Notes under the pieces: generated by a model
What the model was told of the DNA's origin: nothing
The model's database searches: none
What the model saw: the letters and a program-made list of their open reading frames with translations, nothing else
Program-made: the position numbers and the translations under genes
Origin: Nostoc sp. XA010
GTDB taxonomy: Bacteria; Cyanobacteriota; Cyanobacteriia; Cyanobacteriales; Nostocaceae
NCBI RefSeq assembly: GCF_020829625.1
Contig: NZ_JAIVFX010000004.1
Coordinates: 365,426-429,425 of the forward strand
Direction: 5' to 3'
DNA: 64,000 nt
Shown here: in pieces, positions 1 to 9,087 of the stretch
How the letters are laid out: the number at the start of each line of letters is the position of its first letter
Position numbering within the stretch: the first letter of the stretch is position 1

Positions 1-166
1 ACCCTCACCAGAATTCCAGGCTCGTGTCAGTGATTTGCTAGCACAAAGTAAAGCAGGAACACTTTCAGCCAAAGGTGAAGCTGAACTAGAACGCTATCTG
101 ACGATAGAACATCTTGTCCGTATGGCAAAAGCTCATACCTTCGAGCAACTACGCCAAAACCCATGA
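1..166 (+). CDS. Small hypothetical protein, 3' end only
   Basis: An open frame runs in from the window edge (codons from base 2) and stops at 164-166, leaving 54 visible residues that end in FEQLRQNP. The visible part is charged and probably helical, with no motif I recognise. Its TGA overlaps the ATG of the downstream HNH gene (ATGA, 163-166), so the two are probably translationally coupled. Small genes of this kind are often found just upstream of HNH nuclease genes in cyanobacteria and could encode a partner or antitoxin, but that is inference from position only. The 5' end is outside the window. Confidence 0.6.
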   Translation, partial: PSPEFQARVSDLLAQSKAGTLSAKGEAELERYLTIEHLVRMAKAHTFEQLRQNP

Positions 167-570
167 CTTATGTATCAGCCCAATTACGGAAACTCGTAAT
201 TGAGCGAGCGAACCGAAGGTGTGAGTACTACTTATTTCCTCAGAGTGCTGCACTATTTAGCTTTGAGATGGAACATATTATTGCCGAAAAACATCGTGGT
301 ACTACTGAAGTAGAGAATCTAGCTCTCGCCTGCCCATACTGTAATCGTGCAAAGGGTACTGATTTGGGGTCAATCGATCCTGAAACCGGGAAACTAACAC
401 CCTTTTTCAATCCAAGGACTCAAAAATGGAGCGATCACTTTCAGCTGAATGGAGCAGACATTACACCATTGACAGCAGTTGGGCGAGTAACTATTGCAAT
501 TCTCCAATTTAATCAATCAGAGCGGTTAGAAGAACGGGGCAGATTGATTTCAACAGGTCAGTATTTTTAG
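163..570 (+). CDS. HNH endonuclease family protein
   Basis: This 135-residue protein resembles the short HNH nucleases common in cyanobacteria. The HNH core is visible: MEHIIAEKHRGTT (the EH pair for metal and catalysis), then ENLALACPYCNRAKGT with the expected Asn and a CxxC knuckle, and a later NPRTQKW segment typical of the family. The family usually has a first CxxC (CEYC) before the core. Here it reads CEYY, so one structural zinc ligand is missing, which may weaken the fold or mark a decaying copy. The start overlaps the stop of the upstream gene by ATGA. The substrate is unknown; genomic DNA nicking, restriction or a toxin role are all possible. Confidence 0.75.
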   Translation: MTYVSAQLRKLVIERANRRCEYYLFPQSAALFSFEMEHIIAEKHRGTTEVENLALACPYCNRAKGTDLGSIDPETGKLTPFFNPRTQKWSDHFQLNGADITPLTAVGRVTIAILQFNQSERLEERGRLISTGQYF

Positions 571-605
571 GTTTACTGTTTATCTTCATGCCACTAAGCT
601 ATTTA

Positions 606-684
606 TTTGACTTGCGACGTAGCCCGTCCTAGGCATCGGTTACATCAAAACTGCATAGGCGCAGCCCGCCGTAGACATCGCAGT
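606..684. repeat. Dispersed Nostoc-type repeat, two degenerate copies
   Basis: Two related stretches (609-637 and 652-683) share the pattern gtAGCCCG(t/c)C(g/c)TAG(a/g)CATCG. The reverse complement of the same sequence occurs at about 27424-27452, and a more diverged copy sits near 43864. It is therefore a dispersed repeat of this genome rather than coding sequence, although short open frames cross it. Confidence 0.6.
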
Positions 685-707
685 TTGTCTATTGGGAATT
701 TAACTTT

Positions 708-1685
708 TCAATCCAATCCCACAGAAAACAATTTACCAACTTGCGCCAAATCTACATTTCCACCACTGATGATGACACCAACTCTCGCCTCTGGTGCTGT
801 CACCACACCTTCGAGTAAGGCTGCTGCTGCAAGTACTCCAGTGGGTTCAACTACAATTTTCAGACGTTCCCACAAGAAAAACATGGTGCGAAGAATCGCT
901 TCTTCAGATACCGTCACCATATCATCGACGTAATGCAGCACTAGGGGGAAAGTAATTTGACCAAGGCTAGGAGTCCGCGCACCATCAGCGATGGTATCAG
1001 GATTTTTGACAGTTTGCAGAGTTTTGGTGTGAAAAGAGCGGCTAGCATCGTCGGCAAGGGCTGGTTCTACCCCGATTACTCTACAATTGGGTAAAAGTGA
1101 CTTGGCTGCGATCGCACACCCTGAAAGTAATCCGCCACCGCCACAACAAACTAATAGTAAGTCCAACTCACCAACTTTTTGGATCAGTTCTAAAGCAGTT
1201 GTTCCTTGTCCGGCGACTACATGGGGATGATCGTAAGGGGGAATCAGAGTGAGAGAACGATTATCTGCTAAATCTTGAGCTAATTCTTCCCGATTCGTTT
1301 CTTGGCGATTGTATAAAATTATCTCTGCACCATAGCCACGAGTAGCAGTTTGTTTAACAGCAGGTGCATCATCAGGCATGACAATAGTGGTGGGAATATT
1401 TAGTAATTGCCCAGATAAAGCGATCGCTTGGGCATGATTTCCCGATGAATAGGTGATAACGCCTGTTTGTTTTTGTGCTACCGATAGTTGCGTTAAGGCA
1501 TTGTACGCCCCTCTAAATTTAAATGCCCCTGTGCGTTGAAAGTTTTCGCACTTAAAGAACACTTGGCTATAGGTGCGATCGTTAACAATTCTAGAAGTCA
1601 GCACAGGTGTACGGTGGGCAATCCCCAAAATTCGGTCTTGTGCTGCTTGCACGTCAGTTATACTAACGGAATTATGCTGTGGCAT
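708..1685 (-). CDS. PLP-dependent serine/threonine dehydratase family protein
   Basis: A fold-type II PLP enzyme of about 325 residues, the usual length for catabolic threonine/serine dehydratases, serine racemases and threo-3-hydroxyaspartate ammonia-lyases. The PLP lysine lies in GAFKFRGAYNA, the substrate loop is SSGNHAQA, and the phosphate-binding glycine loop is CGGGGLLSG. It would convert L-Ser/L-Thr (or hydroxyaspartate) to the 2-oxo acid and ammonia in the cytoplasm. There is no C-terminal ACT-like regulatory domain, so it is not the biosynthetic IlvA form. I chose the ATG at 1685 (MPQHNS) because the nine residues before it look unlike family N termini; 1712 is the alternative. The exact substrate cannot be decided from sequence. 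Confidence 0.85.
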   Translation of the reverse strand: MPQHNSVSITDVQAAQDRILGIAHRTPVLTSRIVNDRTYSQVFFKCENFQRTGAFKFRGAYNALTQLSVAQKQTGVITYSSGNHAQAIALSGQLLNIPTTIVMPDDAPAVKQTATRGYGAEIILYNRQETNREELAQDLADNRSLTLIPPYDHPHVVAGQGTTALELIQKVGELDLLLVCCGGGGLLSGCAIAAKSLLPNCRVIGVEPALADDASRSFHTKTLQTVKNPDTIADGARTPSLGQITFPLVLHYVDDMVTVSEEAILRTMFFLWERLKIVVEPTGVLAAAALLEGVVTAPEARVGVIISGGNVDLAQVGKLFSVGLD

Positions 1686-1779
1686 TGATAGCGATATTAA
1701 TATTAAGGGCAAATCCTCTCAAACAAAGGTAATTGTAAGATACCAGAAGTTCGGCTGACTTTTCCGGGATGAAACTGCA

Positions 1780-1845
1780 ACCCTCGCTTCTCTACGAGAC
1801 GCTGCGCGTAGCTTGCTTCTCCGTAGGAGTACGCTCGAATTCACG
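1780..1845. repeat. Palindromic dispersed repeat upstream of phoD
   Basis: The noncoding gap 1759-2021 contains a GC-rich stretch with short nested inverted repeats (tctacgagacgctgcgcgta and ctccgtaggagtacgc). Related pieces occur at about 3752-3781 and 40764-40785 (cgcgtagcgtctcg). This fits the mosaic palindromic repeats of Nostoc genomes. The rest of the gap probably holds the phoD promoter, but I see no convincing boxes. Confidence 0.45.
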
Positions 1846-2021
1846 CATTTAATTCCTAAATTTGGAAGTTCCTAAATTCTAGCGACTGACGCATGTATTT
1901 TGTTTTGGTAAAAGAATTAGGGTTGTGTTGGAATAATCAAGGCTTAACCTGATTGCAAAGAAGCATTAAAGTTGCGCTGTTACACTTTGGTGTGATTCAA
2001 ACGCGACAACAAGGGGAGTAT

Positions 2022-3617
2022 ATGCAGAACTTCAACTTCGAGCGCTTGCTATCAAGTCGCTTGAGACGGCGACAAGTTTTGATTGGCACTGGAGCCTTAA
2101 CTGGTTTTGCAATCGCTAATCAATGGTCTAACAAAGTTCTCGCCCAGCCCCGATTCTCTAATTATCCTTTTAGTCTGGGTGTTGCTTCTGGTGAACCACT
2201 TCCAGATAATGTAGTGCTGTGGACGCGTTTAGCCCCCGATCCTCTTAATGGTGGTGGAATGCCACCATATAATGTTCCTGTGCAATGGCAGATTGCTACC
2301 GACGAAAAGATGCGGCAAGTTGTCCGCAGTGGCACACAGATGGCTACTCCAGAATTTGGACACTCTGTTCATGTAGAAGTGCAGGGACTAAAACCCGCCC
2401 GTTGGTACTGGTATCAATTTAAGGTAGGTAATCAAGTCAGTCCTATTGGACGAACTCGCACTGCTCCTAACCCGCGCGATCGCGTTGAGCGCTTCCGTTT
2501 TGCCTTCGCTTCCTGTCAAAACTGGGAGCAAGGATACTTCGCCGCCTACAAAAACATGGCTCAAGAAGATTTAGATTTGGTGGTTCACCTCGGTGATTAC
2601 ATTTACGAGGGAGCGCCCAGAACGAATGCACTCCGACCTCATGAAGGTAATGGAGAGCCAGTGACACTGGAGGAGTATCGCAATCGCCACGCCCAATACA
2701 AAACTGACCCCAACCTGCAACAGACTCATGCTGCATTTCCTTGGATAGTCACTTGGGACGACCACGAAGTTGACAATAATTGGGCGGATGAAATTCCTCA
2801 AGATCCAGAACAACAATCACGCCAAGTTTTTCTAGCTCGCCGTGCTGCTGCTTTTCAAGCATACTACGAACACATGCCACTGCGGGATTTTTCAAAACCT
2901 AGAGGCATTGATATGCAGCTGTATCGACGCTTAAACTTCGGTAACTTGGTTGAATTTAATGTTCTCGATACTCGTCAATATCGTAGCGACCAACCTTGTA
3001 ACGACACTATTGAACCACGCTGTCCAGAAGCTCTCGATCCAAATGCCACTATGACTGGTACTGAACAAGAGCAGTGGTTGTTCCGCAATCTAGAGCGCTC
3101 TGGGGCACGCTGGAATGTTCTTGCTCAACAGGTTGTCTTTACCCAGCATGACTGGACAGCAGGCCCTGAGGCTGCCTTTAATGTGGATGCTTGGGATGGC
3201 TATGTAGCTGCCCGTAGCCGTATTCTCAACTTCCTTGCTCAACGTCAGCCAGCCAACCCAGTTGTCATTACTGGTGACACACACTCCAGTTGGGTAAGCG
3301 ACCTGAAAGCTGATTACAATAACCCTAACTCTGCTACAGTGGGTACAGAGTTTGTCGGCACATCGATTACCTCAAGCTTTGGCGCTAGTGACCGAATTGA
3401 GAAGGCTTTACCAGAAAGTCCGTGGGTAAAATATTTTAATGGTAGACAACGCGGTTATGTTGTTTGTGACCTCAATCATCAGCGTTGGCGTAGTGACTAT
3501 CGACTACTGGCTCCATCTCCAGAGACTGGGCCTACTGTGTCTAACCCAAATGCCCCAATCATATCGACAGTCTCGTTTGAATTGCCGAATCAGGGGAGAG
3601 TGGAGCGGGTTCAATAG
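2022..3617 (+). CDS. phoD: PhoD-family alkaline phosphatase/phosphodiesterase, Tat exported
   Basis: A 531-residue PhoD-like metallophosphatase. The N terminus carries a Tat-type signal (SSRLRRRQVLIGTGALTG followed by a hydrophobic stretch and a cleavage-like VLAQP), so it should act folded in the periplasm. An N-terminal Ig-like domain (SLGVASGEPLPDNVVLWTRL) precedes the catalytic core. Metal-binding signatures are FASCQNWEQGY, HLGDYIYEG, TWDDHEVDNNWAD and VITGDTHSSW. PhoD enzymes release phosphate from organic phosphomono- and diesters using Ca and Fe. I chose the ATG at 2022 because AAGGGGAG lies just upstream and the Tat signal begins there; the longer frame from 1953 lacks both. It faces the scytonemin cluster and is probably unrelated to it functionally. 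Confidence 0.9.
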   Translation: MQNFNFERLLSSRLRRRQVLIGTGALTGFAIANQWSNKVLAQPRFSNYPFSLGVASGEPLPDNVVLWTRLAPDPLNGGGMPPYNVPVQWQIATDEKMRQVVRSGTQMATPEFGHSVHVEVQGLKPARWYWYQFKVGNQVSPIGRTRTAPNPRDRVERFRFAFASCQNWEQGYFAAYKNMAQEDLDLVVHLGDYIYEGAPRTNALRPHEGNGEPVTLEEYRNRHAQYKTDPNLQQTHAAFPWIVTWDDHEVDNNWADEIPQDPEQQSRQVFLARRAAAFQAYYEHMPLRDFSKPRGIDMQLYRRLNFGNLVEFNVLDTRQYRSDQPCNDTIEPRCPEALDPNATMTGTEQEQWLFRNLERSGARWNVLAQQVVFTQHDWTAGPEAAFNVDAWDGYVAARSRILNFLAQRQPANPVVITGDTHSSWVSDLKADYNNPNSATVGTEFVGTSITSSFGASDRIEKALPESPWVKYFNGRQRGYVVCDLNHQRWRSDYRLLAPSPETGPTVSNPNAPIISTVSFELPNQGRVERVQ

Positions 3618-3636
3618 AAAAACGAACCGCATACTT

Positions 3637-3741
3637 CTAGTACCGCAAGGCGGAAGTCACGCATTCAAAAGTCAAAAGTATTATGGAATCAGCTTTTTAG
3701 GGATTTTAAATGGTTGCTCTATTTCCGCCGTGGTGTACTAG
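3637..3741. repeat. MITE-like element, copy A
   Basis: A ~105-bp element with imperfect terminal inverted repeats (ctagtaccgcaaggcggaa at the left, tttccgccgtggtgtactag at the right) and an internal gtcaaaa heptamer. A second copy with the same ends and core lies at 41064-41174. It encodes nothing of its own. No target duplication is obvious. Confidence 0.7.
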
Positions 3742-3826
3742 GTCGAAGCAATCTACGCGTAGCATCTCCTAGAGAAGGGCGCAAAGTACACAAAGAACAG
3801 AGGGTTTGAGAGAGCTATTTTCAAGA

Positions 3827-3875
3827 AAACCTGATCAACGGATTTTCTAGATGAAAGAATCTGTTGATCAGGTTT
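3827..3875. terminator. Bidirectional hairpin terminator between phoD and aroG
   Basis: An inverted repeat of about 18 bp (3827-3844 with 3858-3875, one G/T mismatch) has a 13-nt loop, and A/T runs at the stem base give short U tracts on both strands. It sits between two convergent genes, 38 bp past the aroG stop on the minus strand and about 210 bp past phoD. It is the natural end of the scytonemin operon transcript. Confidence 0.7.
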
Positions 3876-3912
3876 AACCATTTGCAAAAAATCGGCTAAG
3901 ATTAGGCTCTAT

Positions 3913-5013
3913 CTACTTTGAGAGTTCTGGCGTTAAGAGAATGCGGCTTTCACCAATGCTACCAAATGCAGGTGTAGACCAGCGATCGACTACTTTGCCC
4001 AGAACTGACATATCTTGAACTAAGCGGTCAAATTTATCAGGGGTGAGAGATTGGGGCCCATCGGATAAAGCTTTTGCGGGATTGGGGTGAACTTCAATCA
4101 TTAAGGAATCTGTACCAGCTGCGATCGCAGCCATTGCCATTGATGGAACATATTCAGACCTACCAGTACCATGACTAGGATCAATCATAATCGGTAAATG
4201 GGTGAGCGATCGCAACACCGGAAGCACTGATAAATCTAAAGTATTCCGAGCATATTTGCCATCAAAGGTTCTAATTCCCCGTTCACAAAGAATCACATTG
4301 GGATTTCCAGATGCCAAAATATATTCTGCCGCCATCAACCACTCGTCAATTGTGGCAGACATCCCCCGCTTGAGTAGCACGGGTTTATCTTGAGCGCCTA
4401 CCTTTTTGAGCAACGAGAAGTTGTGCATATTTCGCGCTCCGATTTGGATGATGTCAGCTATTTTCGCCACTGCTGATAAATCCGCAGCATCCATGAGTTC
4501 TGTAACGATACCCAAACCAGTAGCTTCCCGCGCTGCTGCTAACAAATCTAAAGCGCTTTCACCATAACCTTGAAATGCATAAGGTGAAGTGCGGGGTTTG
4601 TAAGCTCCACCACGCAGAAACTGCGCTCCTGCTGCCTTGACGCGCTTTGCTGTTTCGACAATCATCGCTTCATTTTCAACGGAACAAGGCCCGGCTACCA
4701 CTACGATGGGATGACGTTCGCCGAAATAGACATCACCGTTAGGTGTAGGTACAACAACCTCGCTGGCTTCTCCATGTCGGAATTCTCGGCTTACACGCTT
4801 GAAAGGTTGTTGCACTCGTAATACTTGCTCAATCCAAGGGCTGAATTCCTGAACCTGTAATTTATCGATGCTAGTGGTATCACCAATTAGCCCCAGCACA
4901 GCTTTATGAGTGCCAACGCTTTTTTCTACCGTGACTCCCCAAGTCTCACTCACTTCTTGGCTGATGCGAGTAATTTCTTCAACAGGTGTACCGCTCTTAA
5001 GTATGATAATCAT
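3913..5013 (-). CDS. aroG: 3-deoxy-D-arabino-heptulosonate 7-phosphate (DAHP) synthase
   Basis: A 366-residue class I-beta DAHP synthase. It condenses phosphoenolpyruvate and erythrose 4-phosphate at the entry to the shikimate pathway. Residues 1-70 form the ferredoxin/ACT-like regulatory domain seen in Thermotoga-type enzymes. The barrel follows with GPCSVENEAMIVETA, FLRGGAYKPRTSPYAFQG, LKRGMSATIDEWLMAAEY and MIDPSHGTGR, which supply the PEP, E4P and metal ligands. It is the last gene of the scytonemin cluster, where a dedicated copy is thought to boost flux to Trp and Tyr precursors. A 277-bp gap with a 21-bp tandem repeat separates it from trpD. The hairpin at 3827-3875 follows it. Confidence 0.93.
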   Translation of the reverse strand: MIIILKSGTPVEEITRISQEVSETWGVTVEKSVGTHKAVLGLIGDTTSIDKLQVQEFSPWIEQVLRVQQPFKRVSREFRHGEASEVVVPTPNGDVYFGERHPIVVVAGPCSVENEAMIVETAKRVKAAGAQFLRGGAYKPRTSPYAFQGYGESALDLLAAAREATGLGIVTELMDAADLSAVAKIADIIQIGARNMHNFSLLKKVGAQDKPVLLKRGMSATIDEWLMAAEYILASGNPNVILCERGIRTFDGKYARNTLDLSVLPVLRSLTHLPIMIDPSHGTGRSEYVPSMAMAAIAAGTDSLMIEVHPNPAKALSDGPQSLTPDKFDRLVQDMSVLGKVVDRWSTPAFGSIGESRILLTPELSK

Positions 5014-5053
5014 CTATTTTTCCTTGTATATAGTTTGGGTGGACTAATCTTTA

Positions 5054-5230
5054 CAGGTCGATGCATTGGCATTGCAGGTCGATGCATTGGCATTGCAGGT
5101 CGATACATTGGCATTGCAGGTCGATGCATTGGCATTGCAGGTCGATGCATTGGCATTGCAGGTCGATGCATTGGCATTGCAGGTCGATGCATTGGCATTG
5201 CAGGTCGATGCATTGTTATTGCAGGCCGAG
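5054..5230. repeat. 21-bp tandem repeat, about 8.5 copies
   Basis: The unit caggtcgatgcattggcattg starts at 5054, 5075, 5096, 5117, 5138, 5159, 5180 and 5201, and decays after 5222. Units are nearly identical (one g-to-a change in the third, a two-base change in the eighth). Because 21 is divisible by three, long open frames appear on both strands, but none has a credible start or start signal. The array lies in the trpD-aroG gap of the scytonemin operon and contains repeated ATGCAT palindromes. Confidence 0.95.
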
Positions 5231-5290
5231 GTGTAGGGCAACTTTAGAAGACTTGCGTCTACACCGTAGCTCCTTGTATGAGAGGTTCGT

Positions 5291-6382
5291 CTAATGCAAA
5301 AATTCAGCCAGTTGTTCTAGTTTTGTCCAAGCCGCGCCGCTTTGCAGAATATCCTTGGCAAGGGCAATACCTTTAACACAACCGGCCAAAACATCAGTTT
5401 CCCCATGAATGGCTTCACCAACTTGCAGTGCAAGGGCTGTATTTAAAGCGACTACATCCTGCTGTGCTTGAGTGCCTTTACCTTGGAGAACTGCCTTCAA
5501 GATTTCGGCATTTTCTTGGACTTCTCCACCGCATAACGCCGCAGTCGGTGCAAAACTCAAACCAAGTTCTTGAGGATTGAGGGTTAGAGAACGGACTTTT
5601 TTATTTTGGAGTACAGCTAAGTCAGTGACATCTGCTAAACCAGCTTCATCTAAACGTTCCCGTCCGTGGACTGCGATCGCTTGCTGACATCCCAATTGGG
5701 ATAAAGCTTGAACAATCTCCTCTAATAAAAGCGGATCGTTGACACCAATAATTTGCCCTGTCGGCCGCATGGGATTTACTAGCGGCCCAAGCAAGTTAAA
5801 AACAGTCCGCACCTTCAAAGTTTTTCGCAAAGTTGCGATCGCTTTAAGTGCAGGATGCCAACCTGGAGCGAACAAAAAGGTGATTCCGACTTCACCCACT
5901 GCGGCTTGCACTTTTTCTGGAGTGGCGTTGAGATTTATACCCAAAGCTTCCAATACATCAGCCGAACCAGTCTTGCTAGATGCAGAACGATTGCCATGTT
6001 TGGCAACTTTTACCCCGGCGGCGGCGGCAACAAAAGCAACAGCAGTGGAAATATTAAAGGTTGAAGCGCCATCTCCACCAGTTCCGCAGGTGTCAATTAG
6101 GGGGGCTGGGTACTGGGTACTGGGTACTGGGGATTGGGATTGTAAAACGCTAGCCATCCCGACTAATTCTTGGGCGGATACGCCTTTAGCTTGGATTGCG
6201 GCTAAAATCGCTCCTGATAAGACATCAGGAATGGCATCTGTGAGCCAACCTTGCATCAAATCCGCAGCTTGGGAAACTGTTAAAGATTGCCGAGCAAACA
6301 ACTGTTGCAATAAAGCTGGCCAGTTGTATAACTCAGAAGTGACGGGGATGTTGTCAAGTGGGGTTTTAGTTACAGCTATCAT
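5291..6382 (-). CDS. trpD: Anthranilate phosphoribosyltransferase
   Basis: A 363-residue TrpD that joins anthranilate to PRPP in tryptophan synthesis. The PRPP-binding [17 protein letters not shown], the [23 protein letters not shown] segment and the [13 protein letters not shown] anthranilate site are all present. One oddity is an insertion in the N-terminal half ([14 protein letters not shown], encoded by 6107-6141), which is a run of 7-nt repeats inside the gene just before the PRPP loop. It keeps frame and adds a Pro/Ser-rich loop. It lies 47 bp behind trpB and is part of the cluster-specific tryptophan gene set. Confidence 0.95.
   Translation of the reverse strand: MIAVTKTPLDNIPVTSELYNWPALLQQLFARQSLTVSQAADLMQGWLTDAIPDVLSGAILAAIQAKGVSAQELVGMASVLQSQSPVPSTQYPAPLIDTCGTGGDGASTFNISTAVAFVAAAAGVKVAKHGNRSASSKTGSADVLEALGINLNATPEKVQAAVGEVGITFLFAPGWHPALKAIATLRKTLKVRTVFNLLGPLVNPMRPTGQIIGVNDPLLLEEIVQALSQLGCQQAIAVHGRERLDEAGLADVTDLAVLQNKKVRSLTLNPQELGLSFAPTAALCGGEVQENAEILKAVLQGKGTQAQQDVVALNTALALQVGEAIHGETDVLAGCVKGIALAKDILQSGAAWTKLEQLAEFLH
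6107..6141. repeat. Heptanucleotide (STRR) repeat inside trpD
   Basis: Three exact TGGGTAC heptads are followed by TGGGGAT and TGGGATT. This is the same class of 7-bp repeat that fills nearby gaps (6386-6430, 11244-11345), but here it lies within coding sequence. Five heptads make 35 bp, so flanking bases complete the frame. Confidence 0.85.
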
Positions 6383-6429
6383 ATTGGTTATTTGTCATTG
6401 GTCATTTGTCATTAGCAAAGGACAAAGGA

Positions 6430-7671
6430 CTAAGGAATAAGGACTTTGGCGACGGTTTGCACATCCTTGTCACCTCTGCCGGAACAATTGATGACGATGC
6501 GGGGGTTGCCTTCTAACTGAGGACAAAGGGTTTCGAGATATGCGATCGCGTGAGCAGTTTCTAAGGCTGGAATAATCCCTTCCAATTGCGAAAGCCTTTG
6601 GAATGCATCTAACGCCTGTTTATCGGTAACACTGTAATATTCGGCGCGACCAAGATCCTTTAAATAACTATGCTCAGGGCCAACGCCGGGATAATCTAAT
6701 CCGGCACTAATTGAATGGGCTTCGATTATTTGACCATCATCATCTTGCAATAAATAGCTCATTGCACCGTGCAATACACCTACTTTCCCTTTTGTCAAGG
6801 TAGCAGCGTGTTTTTCTGTATCTACACCTTCACCCGCCGCTTCTACACCGATTAGACGCACCGAAGGTTCATGCACAAACTCATGGAATAACCCGATCGC
6901 ATTGGAACCTCCACCCACGCAAGCTAGTAGAATATCTGGTAATCCTCCCCATTTCTCCTGAGCTTGAACGCGAGTTTCTACACCAATTATCGCGTGGAAG
7001 TCACGGACAATCATTGGGTAGGGATGAGGACCAGCAACAGAACCCAGGATGTAATGAGTTGTTTCTACATTCGTCACCCAATCCCGAATTGCTTCAGAAG
7101 TTGCATCCTTGAGAGTTCCCGTACCTGCCTCTACTGGCCGAACTTCTGCCCCCATTAATTTCATGCGGAACACGTTCAGGGCTTGGCGTTCCATATCCTG
7201 AACGCCCATGTAAATTACACATTTCAAACCAAACCTAGCACATACAGTTGCAGTTGCTACGCCGTGTTGTCCTGCACCCGTCTCTGCAATCACCCGTTGC
7301 TTACCCATGCGTTTAGCGAGTAACACCTGAGCCAAAGCATTATTAATTTTGTGAGCGCCTGTATGATTTAAATCCTCACGCTTTAAATAGATTTGCGGCC
7401 CCGTACCATCTGGTCTAGCGTAGTTTGTTGTCAGGCGTTCAGCAAAATATAATGGGCTGGGTCGTCCTACATAATCGCGCAGTAGGTTTTGCAGTTCTGC
7501 TTGGAAACTCGGCTCATTGCAATATTGATTAAATGCCGCTTCTAATTCAGTTAATGCAGGCATTAAGGTTTCGGGGACGTACTTACCGCCGAATTTTCCA
7601 AACCTGCCTAAAAGGTCAGGTAGCACAGGCGTAGTTGAAATGATAGCGTTGATGTCTTGGATGCTTACCAC
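6430..7671 (-). CDS. trpB: Tryptophan synthase beta chain
   Basis: A 413-residue TrpB, normal length. It condenses indole with serine using PLP. The PLP lysine is in [15 protein letters not shown], the phosphate loop is VGGGSNAIG, and the substrate motif [13 protein letters not shown] is intact. It lies 49 bp behind the tyrosinase gene and 47 bp ahead of trpD. In this cluster it should work with TrpA (9088-9921) to supply L-Trp to ScyB. trpA and trpB are separated by the tyrosinase gene, an arrangement typical of scytonemin loci rather than of ordinary trp operons. Genomes of this group usually keep another trpB elsewhere; that is background knowledge, not seen here. Confidence 0.96.
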   Translation of the reverse strand: MVSIQDINAIISTTPVLPDLLGRFGKFGGKYVPETLMPALTELEAAFNQYCNEPSFQAELQNLLRDYVGRPSPLYFAERLTTNYARPDGTGPQIYLKREDLNHTGAHKINNALAQVLLAKRMGKQRVIAETGAGQHGVATATVCARFGLKCVIYMGVQDMERQALNVFRMKLMGAEVRPVEAGTGTLKDATSEAIRDWVTNVETTHYILGSVAGPHPYPMIVRDFHAIIGVETRVQAQEKWGGLPDILLACVGGGSNAIGLFHEFVHEPSVRLIGVEAAGEGVDTEKHAATLTKGKVGVLHGAMSYLLQDDDGQIIEAHSISAGLDYPGVGPEHSYLKDLGRAEYYSVTDKQALDAFQRLSQLEGIIPALETAHAIAYLETLCPQLEGNPRIVINCSGRGDKDVQTVAKVLIP

Positions 7672-7720
7672 AGTTGAAAATCCTTTATGTTCAAGTATTT
7701 TTTACTTTCGTTCTAACTTT

Positions 7721-8968
7721 TTAGAACTTATCCCACAGATAAGATTCTTTTCGCGTTTCCTTTTCAGGGGTTTCGTAGGTATAGCCCAATTCCCTGTGAT
7801 TCAAAACGTCTATAGGGCGCACCAAATCTTTAGAGTCAAAATTTGGTAATAGGGATAATAAATCTCCTAACGCCGTAGCTTTGGGGGTAGACATACCGCC
7901 GTCCCAAGGCCACATTAGGTCTTTAAGGTTGTGTCCGTAAGGCTGACCATTAGCAGGATAAAAATCGCTACCTTTATGACCCTTCTCTTGCCATTCAGCC
8001 CAGAGGCGGTCTGCGTTGGCATGATTCAACCAAAACACTGGGTCATAGGGTGAACTTGGTATATTGGTCATGGTACCCAAGCCCTTAAACTTTACGGGTC
8101 TTGTGCTTGCATCTATCTGCGCCCCACCAACTAAACCATGAATGTAGTTGTGTAGGAATCCTCCTGGGGTGACTTTACCCTGCTCATCTACAGAGATAAA
8201 TCCTTCCAAAGCAGGGCGAAATAGAGAATAGTCATTAAGAGCCAAGGCACGCTCAACATCTTTTTTGGGCACAGGGTAATCGGTGGCAGGAGGTAGCCGT
8301 AGAAACCGGACAAGTGATGTACCTAATGATGTTCCGGTATCTGCGTCGATGTTTAATGCTGGATTCATAACCCAGCCATTTGCAGCAGCAAAAGCCCCAG
8401 ATTTCACAGGCCCGCCTGTAAAATTTCCCTGATTGGGAATTTTGATGGTTACTCCTTGACCGTTAGAACCAAGAAAGTCATCGTTAAAAATTACATCAAA
8501 TGCTTTGGTGTCTGTCCAATCCCAGTATGGGAGAGTAACATTTGGGTCTACTGCTTGCAGTGCTTGTTCAAATCTGCGGATATATTCTCGATGCCAAGGG
8601 AAAAATGCGGCATTTTCATGAGCCAATTCTTGAACAGAACCATTGGAATGTCCTTTATGGTTATGAATCAAGCGTGTTGCCCCTATATGTATGGCAACGA
8701 ATTGGTCGTAAATACTGAGCTTGCTACCTGCGGGAATTGTAGTTTTTAAGGTTTTGATAGCCTTGACGAAGGCTGTTTTCTCTGCTGATGTTAGTTCAGT
8801 TACGTTCTTTCTTACAGCTAGGCGAGCGTATTGTCCAACATTGTGATTCCAATTGTATTTGTATTGTTTGTAGTCAATGCGATCATGGGCGAAGACTGTA
8901 ATAGCACAGGCGCTAACTAGAAGTACGCTATAAATTAGTATTTTGACGGATTTCAGCAGGGATTTCAT
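7721..8968 (-). CDS. tyrP: Tyrosinase, secreted type-3 copper oxidase
   Basis: A 415-residue tyrosinase-like protein with an N-terminal signal peptide (hydrophobic residues 9-26, cleavage near VFA-HD), so it is predicted to be periplasmic. The CuA ligands are probably H94, H117 and H126 (the last two in AHENAAFFPWHREY). The CuB ligands are H273 and H277 (FLHNYIHGLVGG) and H316 (WLNHANADRLW). It would oxidise a phenol to an o-quinone. In the scytonemin cluster it has been proposed to act on a phenolic intermediate or in final oxidation, but its substrate is not established. It sits between trpA and trpB, which argues for membership of the pathway. Confidence 0.92.
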   Translation of the reverse strand: MKSLLKSVKILIYSVLLVSACAITVFAHDRIDYKQYKYNWNHNVGQYARLAVRKNVTELTSAEKTAFVKAIKTLKTTIPAGSKLSIYDQFVAIHIGATRLIHNHKGHSNGSVQELAHENAAFFPWHREYIRRFEQALQAVDPNVTLPYWDWTDTKAFDVIFNDDFLGSNGQGVTIKIPNQGNFTGGPVKSGAFAAANGWVMNPALNIDADTGTSLGTSLVRFLRLPPATDYPVPKKDVERALALNDYSLFRPALEGFISVDEQGKVTPGGFLHNYIHGLVGGAQIDASTRPVKFKGLGTMTNIPSSPYDPVFWLNHANADRLWAEWQEKGHKGSDFYPANGQPYGHNLKDLMWPWDGGMSTPKATALGDLLSLLPNFDSKDLVRPIDVLNHRELGYTYETPEKETRKESYLWDKF

Positions 8969-9087
8969 TGTCTTAATGGAAGCAGGGGGGCAGAGAGGCA
9001 GGGGGCAGGGGGCTAGGGGCAGAAAGAGAAATAATTGATAGTAATTCTTTATTCCCTATTCCCCGCTTTCTAAGTCTGCGGGTGAAT

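Noticed and set aside
607..933. Plus-strand frame of 108 codons
   Set aside because: It overlaps the dehydratase gene antisense and a dispersed repeat, with no recognisable domain.
3850..3885. Resemblance of the aroG terminator arm (gaatctgttgatcaggttt) to the 45-bp boxes
   Set aside because: Only about 15 bases match, it lacks TGTCAAT and TTCGCTTTT, and the hairpin explains the sequence.
5054..5230. Possible CRISPR array
   Set aside because: The repeats are head-to-tail with no unique spacers and the unit is only 21 bp.
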